The notes under the pieces were generated by a model. That model was not told the DNA's origin. It worked only from the letters and a program-made list of their open reading frames with translations, and searched no databases. The position numbers and the translations under genes are program-made. From Massospora cicadina (lineage: Eukaryota; Entomophthoromycota; Entomophthoromycetes; Entomophthorales; Entomophthoraceae): DNA of 64,000 nt. How positions within the stretch are numbered: position 1 is the first letter of the stretch; each line of letters starts with the position of its first letter. The DNA is taken from NCBI GenBank assembly GCA_022478985.1, contig JAKSZP010010609.1, positions 1 to 64,000 on the forward strand, written 5' to 3'. Shown here in pieces: positions 32,160-42,300 of this stretch.

Positions 32160-34095
32160 TCTCTCTTGATTCACCCACTTTTGGTCAAATTGTAATTTGA
32201 AATTTAGTAAAACAGGTCCACTTTTTTGTCACCCTATCAAGTTACCTATATAATATGATCAACACCCACTGCCCTCACATGGGGAATGAAGCGCCACCTC
32301 TAATGTTTATGGTCATTGCCAAAACGTGCTCAGGCTGGCTCAGCTAGCCCTCCAAATTCTTCAGGATGCTATGTACCACCTAAGGACTTAGCCTTACATC
32401 TCACCCAAACCCAGGCAGTGCTACATTGCCCCCATGCACTCCCCCAAAGCAACATGCAATTTGGCCTTCAGGTTGAATATGGTAAGTTGTTCTACTCAGA
32501 TAAAGTCTTTATTGAATTAGCCCAGACTGTTATGCATCCTGAAGGCTTTGTCAACTTCCACCCCCTCAAGGGGTATTTTGATCTCACTTTCTCAAGTGAA
32601 GCTGTTTCTGTAGTAGCAGCTACCATCTCCCTGGTGTTCCAGAGCACCCCCTCCCAACTACTAATACCCAGTTACCCACTCATACCACCCTTGTGGTTAA
32701 GTTTGCAGGCCTCCCTACCCACCTACCACCTGAAATTTTAATTAATGAAATTATTGCTGGATTATTGGAATATGGTTTCAATCCCATAATACAATTTGCG
32801 GTTCCCAATGGAGCCACCCGCCTTGCAGGCCCCCACGCCTTTGCAACTATTTGTCCAGTATCATCAGAAGTAGCCCTCTAAATGCCCCCTCACACCATTA
32901 TCCCCTCTGCCCCAGACCATCCTCTTTGGGCTCAAGTGGATGGAGGGCATACCATCTGCCCTACCTGTTTTAAACTAGACTATTTAAAATGACTCTGCCC
33001 CTTCATCTCATGTTGCAGCCCACACACCTGACTCTTTGCACAATGTTACTTAGCCAATACAATTACATTTTTTGAATGGGGCACTATCCTTCCCCCCCTC
33101 CCCCAAGGTGGTAGCTACAGCAACCACTGAATCAACCAACCAAAAATTACCTCAACGAACCTTCTCTCCTGAACACACCAATCAAGAGTAAGATTGGACT
33201 ACAGTAAGTTCTAGACCATCCTCCCAGTCACCCAACATAGATCCCCCATATGCAAATAACCCAATCAAATTCAACCAAAACCATGTGATTACTTGGTTGA
33301 GGTTGATGAATCAGGTGAGCTTATACCTGAATCCAAATGGGCTAGGCCCCCTCCATTTGAAATGTACCTCAATACTGAATATGCACCCAATTTCCAAAGC
33401 ATTATTATATGCCTTGCCCTGATGCCATCCCATACAAAAGTGACCACCAAATAGCTGAAGATGAAGTTGCCTCCTCTAATGTCACACAACCTGTAAAGCC
33501 ATTCCAAAATCAGTTTCAGTACTGCTATGGGCAAGCCACCTCTTATCCTTCCTAGTACCATGCTCCCAAAACATAAAAAAGAACATCTACGCTATTATCA
33601 GGTGGCAAATTCAGAAGTTCAAAAAGTTACAGCAGTCGCAAAGTTTGGCCCAAAGACTTGCATTACCTGCAACAACCTTGCAATTATTGCCACCCTGTCT
33701 AAAGTATGCCTTGAGGCTGAGAAAGCCCTTACAACCTACATTTCCACCCTCCTCATTGCACACATTGAGTTGCAAGCACCTATTTGTTATCTCAACCCCC
33801 ATTTCTATGATGTGCCCACGCCAGTGCTCTCAGCTTTGTGCCATTACATGTCCCCACCAGATGAGGAAGAAAAGCCTCCTGATCCCCCTTCAGCCACCGC
33901 CATGGTTGTATAGCAGTTTCTGCTTTTGACTTGGTTGATGTGTTTTGCCTTGATTTTGCATTTGTTTGAGTGGATCTATTGGTCTTAATTTAACTTTATT
34001 TTATATTATTTTTTATTTAACTTAAGTTTTAGCTCATTTGAGCATCAGTAATGGCCATTTCCTGGTAAGTGTACTTCAAATAAATAAATTTTTTA
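32160..34095 (+). mobile_element. ORF1-only retroposon, copy A (half-a-LINE)
   Basis: Collinear with the copies at 40.5 and 46.3 kb: an AT-rich leader with shared CACTTTTG..., an ORF1-like region (32,316-33,911), then AGCAGTTTCTGCTT and a tail TTTCCTGGTAAGTGTACTTC followed by AAATAAATAAA at 34,057-34,090. The tail is a diverged form of CCCCTGGTCGGCGTACCTTG in copy C. No endonuclease or RT follows. The element start is placed by alignment with copy C; a clean target duplication was not found. Confidence 0.75.
32316..33911 (+). pseudogene. Gag-like ORF1 of copy A, several frames
   Basis: Plus-strand frames at 32,316-32,741, 32,693-32,881 and 33,527-33,913 align in order with copy C. Shared segments include GCYVPPKDLALHLTQTQA (copy C NCFVPPQDLALHLARVHP), LQVEYGKLFYSDKVFIELAQ, FVNFHPLKGYFDLTFSSEAV and FAGLPTHLPPEIL (copy C FANLPSHLPPQVL). 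The knuckle region reads HTICPTCFKLDYLK-stop-LCP, a degenerate CCHC in which the His is Tyr. Here the codon preceding the knuckle that is TAG in copies B and C is TGG (Trp). The C-terminal part holds a further conserved block ending with a run of Pro, Glu and Lys. Nucleic-acid binding is inferred from the knuckle. Confidence 0.7.
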
Positions 34096-35456
34096 AGTGA
34101 CTTATTATAGTGATGATAAATAAATAATGCTTTATATTTTAATCTTTTTTATAAAATAGCCTTTATATCCTAAAGACAAGATTTAAAAAATTTTGTGTTT
34201 ACAAAAAAGTGCATCTTTTTCTAACAATACATTAAGGCTTTCTCTTCAAAAGGGTTTTTGTCTTAAAGAAATTAAACTGCTTAATTCTCATAGGCTTCTT
34301 TAATAGTCCTGTTATATACATCTGGGAAAATATGTACCAAGTTAAAATTTTATTGTAACAACTAATGCTTATATCTTAAGCTTTCTGCTACATCTTTTGT
34401 GCTAAAGTGTAAATCCATAAATTAGGTAATGCCATTATGTTTAGGCTTCAGACCGTTGCATATGACTTAAGTTTGGTTTCCAAATCAAAAACCAAATAAA
34501 CTTTGGGTTTTTTCTGAGGGTCAGGCTTGGTTCTGGGTTATACCTCCCCAATTAACTTTTAGGCTCATTTGAGCATAAAGAATAGTGCAGGGGATGCTTC
34601 CTAAAAAGTGACCCTACAAGTCCAAGCCCTTTCAGCCTCCAAACCCAAGTTTCTTTTTGTCTATTACCTAGGTGTCGCCTTGTTTGTTTTTTTAGTTACA
34701 TGATAAATAAAGAGTTTTTAGGAACTTGACTTTTAAAACATGTTTGTCTTTTTCCACATTATTGGTTTTCGCATTTTAAGGTCAAGTTTGTTAGTTGCAT
34801 TAGAATTTAACATTTACTTTAACTGTCCACCCACGTTCAAAAATTCCATCAGAAAATAATTTGTGCCAATCCTATGGCAGTTGAGAAACTGGTCGTTTAT
34901 TACTTTACATATAGATGTCTGCACTGATGATAATTGTCTATGCTTTAAAAAATAAGGATAAGGTCATAGAATGTGAAGCTTAATAAAGCTTTTTAAAGTA
35001 AGATCGTTTATAAATTGAGAGTGTTTTATAACTAAGTTGAAGTACAGTTGTATTTTCTATAGTAACTGATCTACTTCTTCTTTGCTTTCATTCCATATCC
35101 AACTTTACAATTAATATTGTATGCTTCTATTTTATATATATTATGTTTTGTTATAAATTGTATATAATATGATTAAGATTAACTCATAAAATTAATTGTA
35201 ACAGACTCTTATCATGTGTTAAAGCTCATAGACTTTGTAGAGGTTAGATAGGAAGGTAAAAATGTAGTAAATCAATATCTTCACAGTTGATTTCCTGTGT
35301 AGCCATTATGACATACTTCTTAAAAGAAAGCTCTGATATGAGCCATGATATTATGGTTTTGAAGGGCTTAACTTATGAGATACAATTTTGCATCCTGTTA
35401 ACACTGACCTGTTCTCAGGATATAAGAAATTAAGTGCAAATTTATAATGATATTTT
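34096..35456. other. AT-rich sequence with one unexplained GC-richer patch
   Basis: A patch at 34,500-34,710 repeats the string TTAGGCTCATTTGAGCATAA, also present in the copy A tail near 34,030, and ends in CCTAGGTGTCGCCTTG followed by ATAAATAAA. It may be the tail of another decayed retroposon. No gene seen. Confidence 0.4.
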
Positions 35457-35605
35457 GGTTGTTTAAAAAGTAATTTCGTTTTTTATGAAAATGAAAGACA
35501 ATTTTCTTATTTTGAATAATAAATAATTCAATAAAATATTTATTCACTATAAGAAAATCATCTTTCATTTTCATATAAAAAAGCGAAATTACTTTCCAAA
35601 CAACC
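35457..35605. mobile_element. Foldback / MITE-like element with ~50 bp inverted arms
   Basis: The left arm GGTTGTTTAAAAAGTAATTT... and the right arm ...AAATTACTTTCCAAACAACC are complementary over about 50 bp with few mismatches, enclosing an AT-rich loop; total 149 bp. This is the form of a miniature inverted-repeat DNA transposon. I could not identify a convincing target duplication, so the superfamily is open. Confidence 0.75.
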
Positions 35606-35782
35606 TTATATATAAAAGCGGTACTGCATAGGTCCAGTCATTAGTAGGTCCACCATTTTTTCTTAAGTCTAAACGTTGAAATATGTTATTATACATCAAC
35701 GTTATATTATGTTAGTTTCTAGTGAACGTAGCTTATTGTGTCTAGAGTATATTTCAGAAGAGCTCCTGGTAATAATCTCTAT

Positions 35783-36316
35783 ATATTATTTCTCAAGGGT
35801 GTTTTTTGTCGGTGTGAAATATCTCCCTTAATACTGTATCAAAATTAATATTTGATACGCCATTTTGAAGTTTATTTTTCCCTCTAATGACGAAAAATAA
35901 ACAAAATATTCTTTTCATAGTAAAATAAAAAGTTTTATATGTAACAAGTGAAACCCCTATATGTTTTCGATGATATTCGCTATATTGTTACGGCTGAGCA
36001 GTTTGGTATTCGTTTGATTCGATATTTTAAATGGTTTTAAGTGGTTAGTAGTCGTTTAGCTAATTAGCAAGCTAGCTAATCAAAATGAATCAAAAACACA
36101 ATTGATTTTACAATTATCTCCTCAAGCATAATCGTCTCGGCGTTTGGTTCTACTTGAATTTTATAAAGGTCAGGTGTTTGAGTATTATATTATTTCTCAA
36201 ATGTGTATTTTTATTGGTATGAAATATCTCTCTTAATACTGTATCAAAATTAATATTTGATACACCATTTTGAAGATTATTTTTACCTCTAATGACAAAA
36301 AATAAGTAAATATTCT
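35783..36316. repeat. Pair of ~130 bp direct repeats about 400 bp apart
   Basis: 35,783-35,912 and 36,184-36,316 share TATTATTTCTCAA, GAAATATCTCYCTTAATACT and ATTTTGAAGRTTATTTTT. Each contains the near-palindrome GTATCAAAATTAATATTTG followed by ATAC. The spacer has its own foldback (TTTGATTC...GAATCAAA, TTAGCTAATTAGCAAGCTAG near 36,056). A tiny element with terminal direct repeats is possible but no ends or duplication could be proven. Confidence 0.55.
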
Positions 36317-36460
36317 AAATTTAATGTTTTCATTAAAAAATTATATTTTAAAACTTATATTTCAAAAATTTCATTTAAAAATTACATGTATAAAATGTCA
36401 TGGTGGTGCCGAAGTCTGAATAGAATAGAATAAACGTATAAATAACGTACAAACAACGTA

Positions 36461-36742
36461 GGGGAGGATACCCCAGTGGTAGAGTAGGGACCTCTACCGC
36501 TGCCTCTCCGAGTTCGATTCCGGTACTGGAACTTTGGGTAGGGAACAATTATGACTGTGTTGGCGTTGCGCACCAATGCCCCGAATCGAGATAGCGAATA
36601 GCGAAGGCGGTCCATGGAGTTCCTGGCCCATCATACACTGCGCATGGAGGTTTTCCGGATTTTATCCTCCTTTCCCATTTTCTTCACTCCCCTAATCGGT
36701 GCGGTATCGTCCCAAGGTCGACCCACCTCGAATAAAATAAAA
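36461..36742 (+). mobile_element. SINE family 1, full-length tRNA-derived, young insertion
   Basis: A 282 bp body with a perfect 17 bp duplication AACGTACAAACAACGTA (36,444-36,460 and 36,743-36,759). The head is strongly tRNA-like: D-arm CCCCAGTGGTAGAGTAGGG (36,471-36,489) and T-arm GAGTTCGATTCCGG (36,510-36,523), equivalent to A and B boxes of a polymerase III promoter. The middle (GGCGTTGCGCACCAATGCCC) is shared with the copy at 38.3 kb. The tail is TCGTCCCAAGGTCGACCCAC then CTCGAATAAAATAAA. Confidence 0.94.
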
Positions 36743-36918
36743 AACGTACAAACAACGTATAAATGTAAACAACGTGTCAATCAAATTAAAACAAGTAATA
36801 CAACATTTGCAAAAGCAGTGGAGCACTATTCTAACCTCAATAATATTGAGGTAGCAAGCGTTTGTTGTCATAATTTCTGAAAAAAGTAAATTTTCTTATA
36901 AAAATAGTAAGTTTTTTG

Positions 36919-37031
36919 TTAAAAAAATGGTAAATATACAAATAATGTGAAAAATATTTTCATTTGAATTAGAAAAAAATTTATTTTGAAATATACATCA
37001 CACTATTTGTATATTTACTAATTTTTATTAA
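36919..37031. mobile_element. Foldback element with ~31 bp inverted arms
   Basis: The left arm TTAAAAAAATGGTAAATATA continues CAAATAATGTG and the right arm CACACTATTTGTATATTTAC continues TAATTTTTATTAA; they are complementary with few mismatches. Very AT-rich; no duplication assigned. Confidence 0.6.
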
Positions 37032-37140
37032 TATTTTTTCACAACTTCAAATTTATTTTTTTATTTAAAAATTATATTTTATTTTTGTTATGTTAATACC
37101 AGTTTGCATCATTCGTTATTTGCAATAATCTATTTTTATT

Positions 37141-37221
37141 GATTAAGTACTATCCATAGGATAGTCGTATAAAGAATCCTATTACCAGAAGTGATGCGAA
37201 GTATTCGCATGGGTCACCTAG
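37141..37221. mobile_element. 81 bp insertion between 12 bp direct repeats, hairpin-rich
   Basis: Flanked by TCTATTTTTATT at 37,129-37,140 and 37,222-37,233. Inside are perfect hairpins ACTATCC-AT-AGGATAGT and TGCGAA-GTA-TTCGCA; the second extends to GTGATGCGAA / TTCGCA...TCAC with a bulge. The string GCATGGGTCACC is one base from the 5S rRNA motif ATGGGTGACC, so a 5S-derived retroposed fragment is possible but unproven. Confidence 0.5.
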
Positions 37222-38311
37222 TCTATTTTTATTAACTATCTCACTTTAACTAGGGCTTTGATTTCTAAAAACTAATAGAAGTAATTACAAGCCCATAATC
37301 ATTTTCAAAGTCAAGTAAAAATTTACATGGCTGCGCTAAATTCCATGAATATGTCATGTGGCATAACAAATATGTTTATCTTAATAGGTATAAATATTGA
37401 GCTTTGAATAGTCAATAAGTTAGTTACTATATTTTTGCTTTGTCTTTAACTAAGTAATTCAAGTTGTCTGTTTGTATTACTTACAGTTTAAAAATTGTAT
37501 ATCATGTAGATCATCTTTGTAAAAATACAAATTCTGGAACTCATATGGTGCATTAAACTTTCCTCCTTAAAAAGTTGACCCAATTATGTGAGTGTTTAAA
37601 CCTTTTTGAGGCGCTAAGTAATTACTAGTTAGTCAGAGCTGAAGCAAGAAGATCACTTCTGATTCACAGTTAGAAAATACTTAAGACTTGAGTCACACCT
37701 TAATGCAACTCTTTTAGTGATAGGCTCATCTGCCTAGATTATAATATTACAGAATTAGTATGTTCTTGCTTAGTTTGACCAACTACAAGGTGAGCTCATA
37801 AAGGTAAATTGGGATATCAATATTTAAAATTAAATTGGACTTATATAAACGATTAATTACTAAATGGATTTTTTGAAATATAAAGTAGTTGAATCCAGAG
37901 CCCTTGAGGCAAAACCTATAGTGAGCAACAGTCTTCTAGATACTAGTATTGTATGTTTTTTCTAGGTATTTACTTTATGATATCAATTACTTTTGTGGTA
38001 AAATCATGCTTCATTAATAGGTTTTTCAGAAAGAAATTTTTTTTAGATTTATTTGATTTTGTGTTTGTTGTATAAAATAAAAAAATAAATAATTTATGAA
38101 CTAAAAATAAAGACTTAAACAATATAGAGTTGAACCAATATATGATGATTACTAGTTGAAGTTGTAATCAGCAGATCAAAGATCTAAAAATATCTCAAAT
38201 ACTATTATTTATAAATATTTAATAAATTTGTCTATAATTACTTAATATGACATCCAACTTCATAAATAAAATTAGATAAGAGTATAAGGATAGTAAATTG
38301 ATGACAACTTA

Positions 38312-38598
38312 AAGGGCGCCTCAGAGCTTGAGTCTGGACTCAATGACCACTGTTTCTTGTTTGATCTCAGTAGATGAACTTTAAATAGGGAGAAATTTAT
38401 GACTATGTTGGCGTTGCGCACCAATGCCCCTAACTGAGATAACAGATATCAAGGTGGTCCATAAATTCCTGGCCTATCAGAACGCTGCATGTGGAGCTTT
38501 ACCAGGATTTCTCCTCCTTCTTCATTAATTTTGATTTCCCATTCCCCATTAATCGGTGAAGTATTGTCCCCACATAATCCCACATTGATTAAATAAAC
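38312..38598 (+). mobile_element. SINE family 1, second and older copy
   Basis: Flanked by TGATGACAACTTA (38,299-38,311) and TGATGTCAACTTA (38,599-38,611), 12 of 13 identical. The tRNA-like head is degraded (GTTTGATCTC in place of the B box), but the middle GTTGGCGTTGCGCACCAATG and the tail TTGTCCCCAC...TTAAATAAA align with 36,461-36,742. Confidence 0.88.
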
Positions 38599-38611
38599 TG
38601 ATGTCAACTTA

Positions 38612-40519
38612 TAATAGTTTTTAAAATGACTGTTTAAATCTAATATAAATAATAAAAGAGATTTTCCAGACAAGTTTAATTAGAATGATTATAGATTTGA
38701 CCTAATATAAGAGTCTGTCACTGAGTAATACCGGCTATTTCCCATATTTTTACTTTTCTTGTTTAGAAATGATTTTTACATGCATGAGAATTTATAATGT
38801 AATAAATAAATAGGAAAAATTCATATCTTCTGTGCTTAAATTTATAAAGTCTAGATATGTTTGCAAAACAACGATATGCCAAATATATAGCTATACTTAA
38901 CCTTATATAAGGCATATCTAATATGATTGGTAAAAGACTATACCCACAAAATTACTCTGTTAGTAAGACTTTTACTATCTAGATTCGCTTACAAACTATT
39001 GTAAGGTGTATTTTATCAGATCCTACTTTCGTAAATAAATCAGTACTATTGGAATCCCAATAGGTTGTTTAAACATGAAATCTATGAGCTTAAATCCAAT
39101 TGGGCGAGGGAACTAGTACCTCCTTTAAAATAATTCCATATTATAAAGAATCTATACTAACTCAAGCGATGTTAAGATGTGCAAAGCAAGGACTCTCCTA
39201 TGGAAATAGACTTGTCTAGTAGCAAAGATACACATATTGATAAAGGACGTTTCTGCTTTTTTAAAATTAAAGATCTTCCTTCACCAGTTGCACATTGATT
39301 GCAACGTCATTACACTCTAGGATATTCTAAAAATATTTTCAAGTTTTAACCAATTAAGCTTCTTACCTATATATTCAACTTTTAACCTGTTAAGATTAGT
39401 ACTAATTCAAATCCTATCTTTGTCAACTAATCTAAGAAGCTGCTAATTCTACCAAAAAATAATAAATTTGTGCCTTTAAATTGCCTAATCTCAGATTTTC
39501 TGTCAAAATCTGAATTGCCTAAGGCTTAGTATCGTTAATGAGTTACAAATTAGATACCATTAAAATAATTAGGCGGAAACTAAGCACCTGATGCTGTTAT
39601 TAGAAAGTCTTAAACCCATGCTTTTATGCCGGGGCGGTGGCATTGTTGGTAACATATCTGATTACCATCTTTAAAGATGCAAAATGGAGTTTTACACTTA
39701 CAATCACAAATACTGAGATTCTAGCTGCAGTCACATATTAGTAGATAGTATCCTATTAGCATGTTCAATATTCTTACTAAGTTAGAGACAGCACTTTTCT
39801 ATCTTAAAAAATCTGAAAAACGTCTATTAAATAAAGTTCCACTGAAAGTTTCTAATTAAATCATTATAGTAACTTTTATTTGTTTTAAAAATGTCCATCA
39901 CTTGGTTTACCTCAAATAAGTACTACTTTGCTTATGTATATATTACCATTAATATTGCCATGCTTATAAATGTCATTCATAAAACAAATCATTGCTTTAA
40001 TCTTGATAGATAACTCATCATGACTTACTTAAATTAAGTAATAACTAATTTCAATTATTAAATTATCTGGGCGCTTTAGCTATAGCATAATAGCATCATC
40101 TTTTAATTTGAAATTATTAAAATATAGAAAAAGTTGGTATAGTAGATATTGTAGTTTATAAGAAAATAAAATAACAAAGATCTATACTATATGTTTTGCT
40201 ATCATTTAGTAGGCTTTTTTATGTGATATACTTTTGTTTATATCAGTATACCCTTTATATAATTTTTAATATTAATTATCATATAAAGTCTAAGAAAGTA
40301 AAGCCAGGCCTAGATTTATATCATTAAATTTCTCTTGAGAAAGTCATATTGCAATTTATTTTATGTTTGTCCTTCTGCTTGAGACTTTTAGGTCAGAACA
40401 TAATTTAGATATATGACAGTCACTCAACTTTTGGTTTGTGTTTTTAAAGAACCATATTTTCTAGGTAATATAATTTCTGAAAAGTATATAAGTTTTAAAA
40501 AATTAAATATTTGACTTTA
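38612..40519. other. AT-rich sequence; one tRNA-like relic, otherwise nothing recognised
   Basis: Apart from 39,625-39,700 no gene, terminus or domain could be read. Confidence 0.45.
39625..39700 (+). pseudogene. Decayed tRNA-like sequence (old SINE head or tRNA pseudogene)
   Basis: GGGCGGTGGCATTGTTGGTAA has an A-box form (TGGCATTGTTGG), followed by a stem-loop region CTGATTACCATC...GATGC and GGAGTTTTACACT where a B box (GGAGTTCGACTCC-like) is expected. The B box has lost its TTCGA core. No target duplication found. Confidence 0.45.
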
Positions 40520-42300
40520 AATCTCTCTTTTGCTTGATTGGTCATTTGATAAAACTTAGATTTTAGAAAAAACTTTTACTTTCAACCACCTTTTGCCAGC
40601 GCCAAACACAGCCTATGTCAGCTAGAATGATTCCTGCTGCCCCCACATGGGACAGCGGTGCGCTGCCTCCTAGCATTTATTGCCTACCGCCAAACCGCTT
40701 TGAGCTACCCCAACTAGCCCCATTAACAATTCCAGTTGTACGTTCTGACTCAAGACTTAGCCCACCACCTCAAATGCTCCCAGGAATTGCTTCAAAGCCC
40801 CTGGTGCTCCCTTGAAGCAAACTGCGTTTTGGCCTTTGGGTTGAGTATGGGAACCCCTTCAACTATGTGAGGGCGGCCATCATCAAGGTGGTTCTGGCAG
40901 CTTACAAAGGTGCCAGATAAATAAATTTCCGCCCTTTTAAAATGTACTCTAATATTGCCTTCTCTTAAGAAGCCCATGCTATGATGGCAGCACAGCTGCC
41001 TTTTATATATAAGAATACCACTATCCTGATCATTGGAGCTTGAATTGGATAATAACATACTAATGGTCCAGCTTTTTGGTTTGCCCTCCACCTCTCTCCC
41101 AAACGCCTTTGCCATGAGCTCTCAGAGAGCTTAGCTGCTTATGGCACTGATTTCATCCTGAAATTCTGGTTCCAAATGGTGCTAATCATCTCGCTGGGCC
41201 TCATGCATTTTTTACTATCTGCTATTCTGTTGGGAACCCACCTTGAAATACCTCCCTGCGCCGTGATCAGATCAGCCCCTGATCATTCCTTCTAGGTGCA
41301 TGCAAAATGGCCATGCTAACTTTTCCTTATGCTTTGCTCTTGATTATTCAGGGCACAGGTCCCTACGCTTTCAGTTTAAGCTGCCTCTGCCTCTCCTCCC
41401 TCTGGCGTAAGCCCCACATCTGATTCTAATATATTTTTTGCTTAGGGATTAATCCTCCCTCCAAAACCTGGACTGCTACTGGTGCTGCTACCACCGCTCT
41501 GCCCACTCAAGGTTTGACATCCCAGAACCATCCCTAAGCAGTGGCTGCTCAAGTGCCAGCTTATTGCCATGGTCTGCTATGGATGGCCAATCAGCAGCTG
41601 CTACCCCACCAACTTCTGTTGCTGGCCCCACGCTGGTCATGTCAAATCCTTTAAAGGCTCTTAGATGGATTGATGATGTAGACTGTCCCTAAGTATTAGT
41701 CCTGACTTAAAGTGGTCAAAATTCTTCACCTAACCCCCTGACTCAACTTTCTGCTGTATAACATCATCACAATGGATTCCCAACTTATAAAACTTTCTAT
41801 CAAAGGGCTGTCAATTTATCCGCTGACCTACTAACTTCCTCCTCTTATAAGCCCTCCATATGGTGTTGATACAATTTGTGAGGGTTTTCTTGTATCTAAC
41901 TTCCCTGTAGTTTCCCCAAGGGCACCAAATTTGCAATTGAAGAACTAGAATTTGCAGCCAGCCAAGAGTGTGTTGCCATGGTAAGATCTTTGCTCTATGA
42001 CTCCAACTACTCCCAAACCTGCCAAAACATTAAATCCTTTACTTGTGTGCCCAACCTTATCACCTTTGCCAAATTTCAACTCGTCTGATATGACAAGGCA
42101 ATGCACATCGCTGACCTTATTGATGAGGAGAACCCCCACCTTTTTCTCCTTCTGCTGCACACTACTGGTGCTCCCACCCTCTTACTGTCCATCTTTGCCC
42201 ACCGCCTGAAGCTAGCGCCATACAAAAATCCCCCGCCCCCTCTTCCCCTTCTAGAATGGAAGCTTAGGCTAACACCGCGGCAACATTCTATAAAATTTTT
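40520..42300 (+). mobile_element. ORF1-only retroposon, copy B
   Basis: Aligns with copies A and C from the leader through CCCACATGGGACAGCGGTGC (copy C CCCAGTGTGGGGCAGCAGTG) and GAAGGATGA-type ORF1 blocks to about 42,250. Frames are badly broken and the 3' tail is not recognisable, so the right boundary is approximate. No RT sequence follows. Confidence 0.65.
40615..42210 (+). pseudogene. Gag-like ORF1 of copy B, heavily decayed
   Basis: The first frame (40,615-40,815) reads MIPAAPTWDSGALPPSIYC, matching ATPVWGSSAPPPSIF of copy C. The knuckle region near 41,320 reads NFSLCFALDYSGHRSL, with most of the CCHC lost. The sequence before it is PDHSF-stop-VHAKW, with TAG at the same codon as copy C. 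The 3' part contains stretches like those preceding DLNPH(F/Y) in A and C only in traces. Confidence 0.55.

Noticed and set aside
36461..36535. Functional tRNA gene
   Set aside because: The A and B boxes are good, but no full cloverleaf forms and the sequence continues into a SINE body with tail and target duplication.
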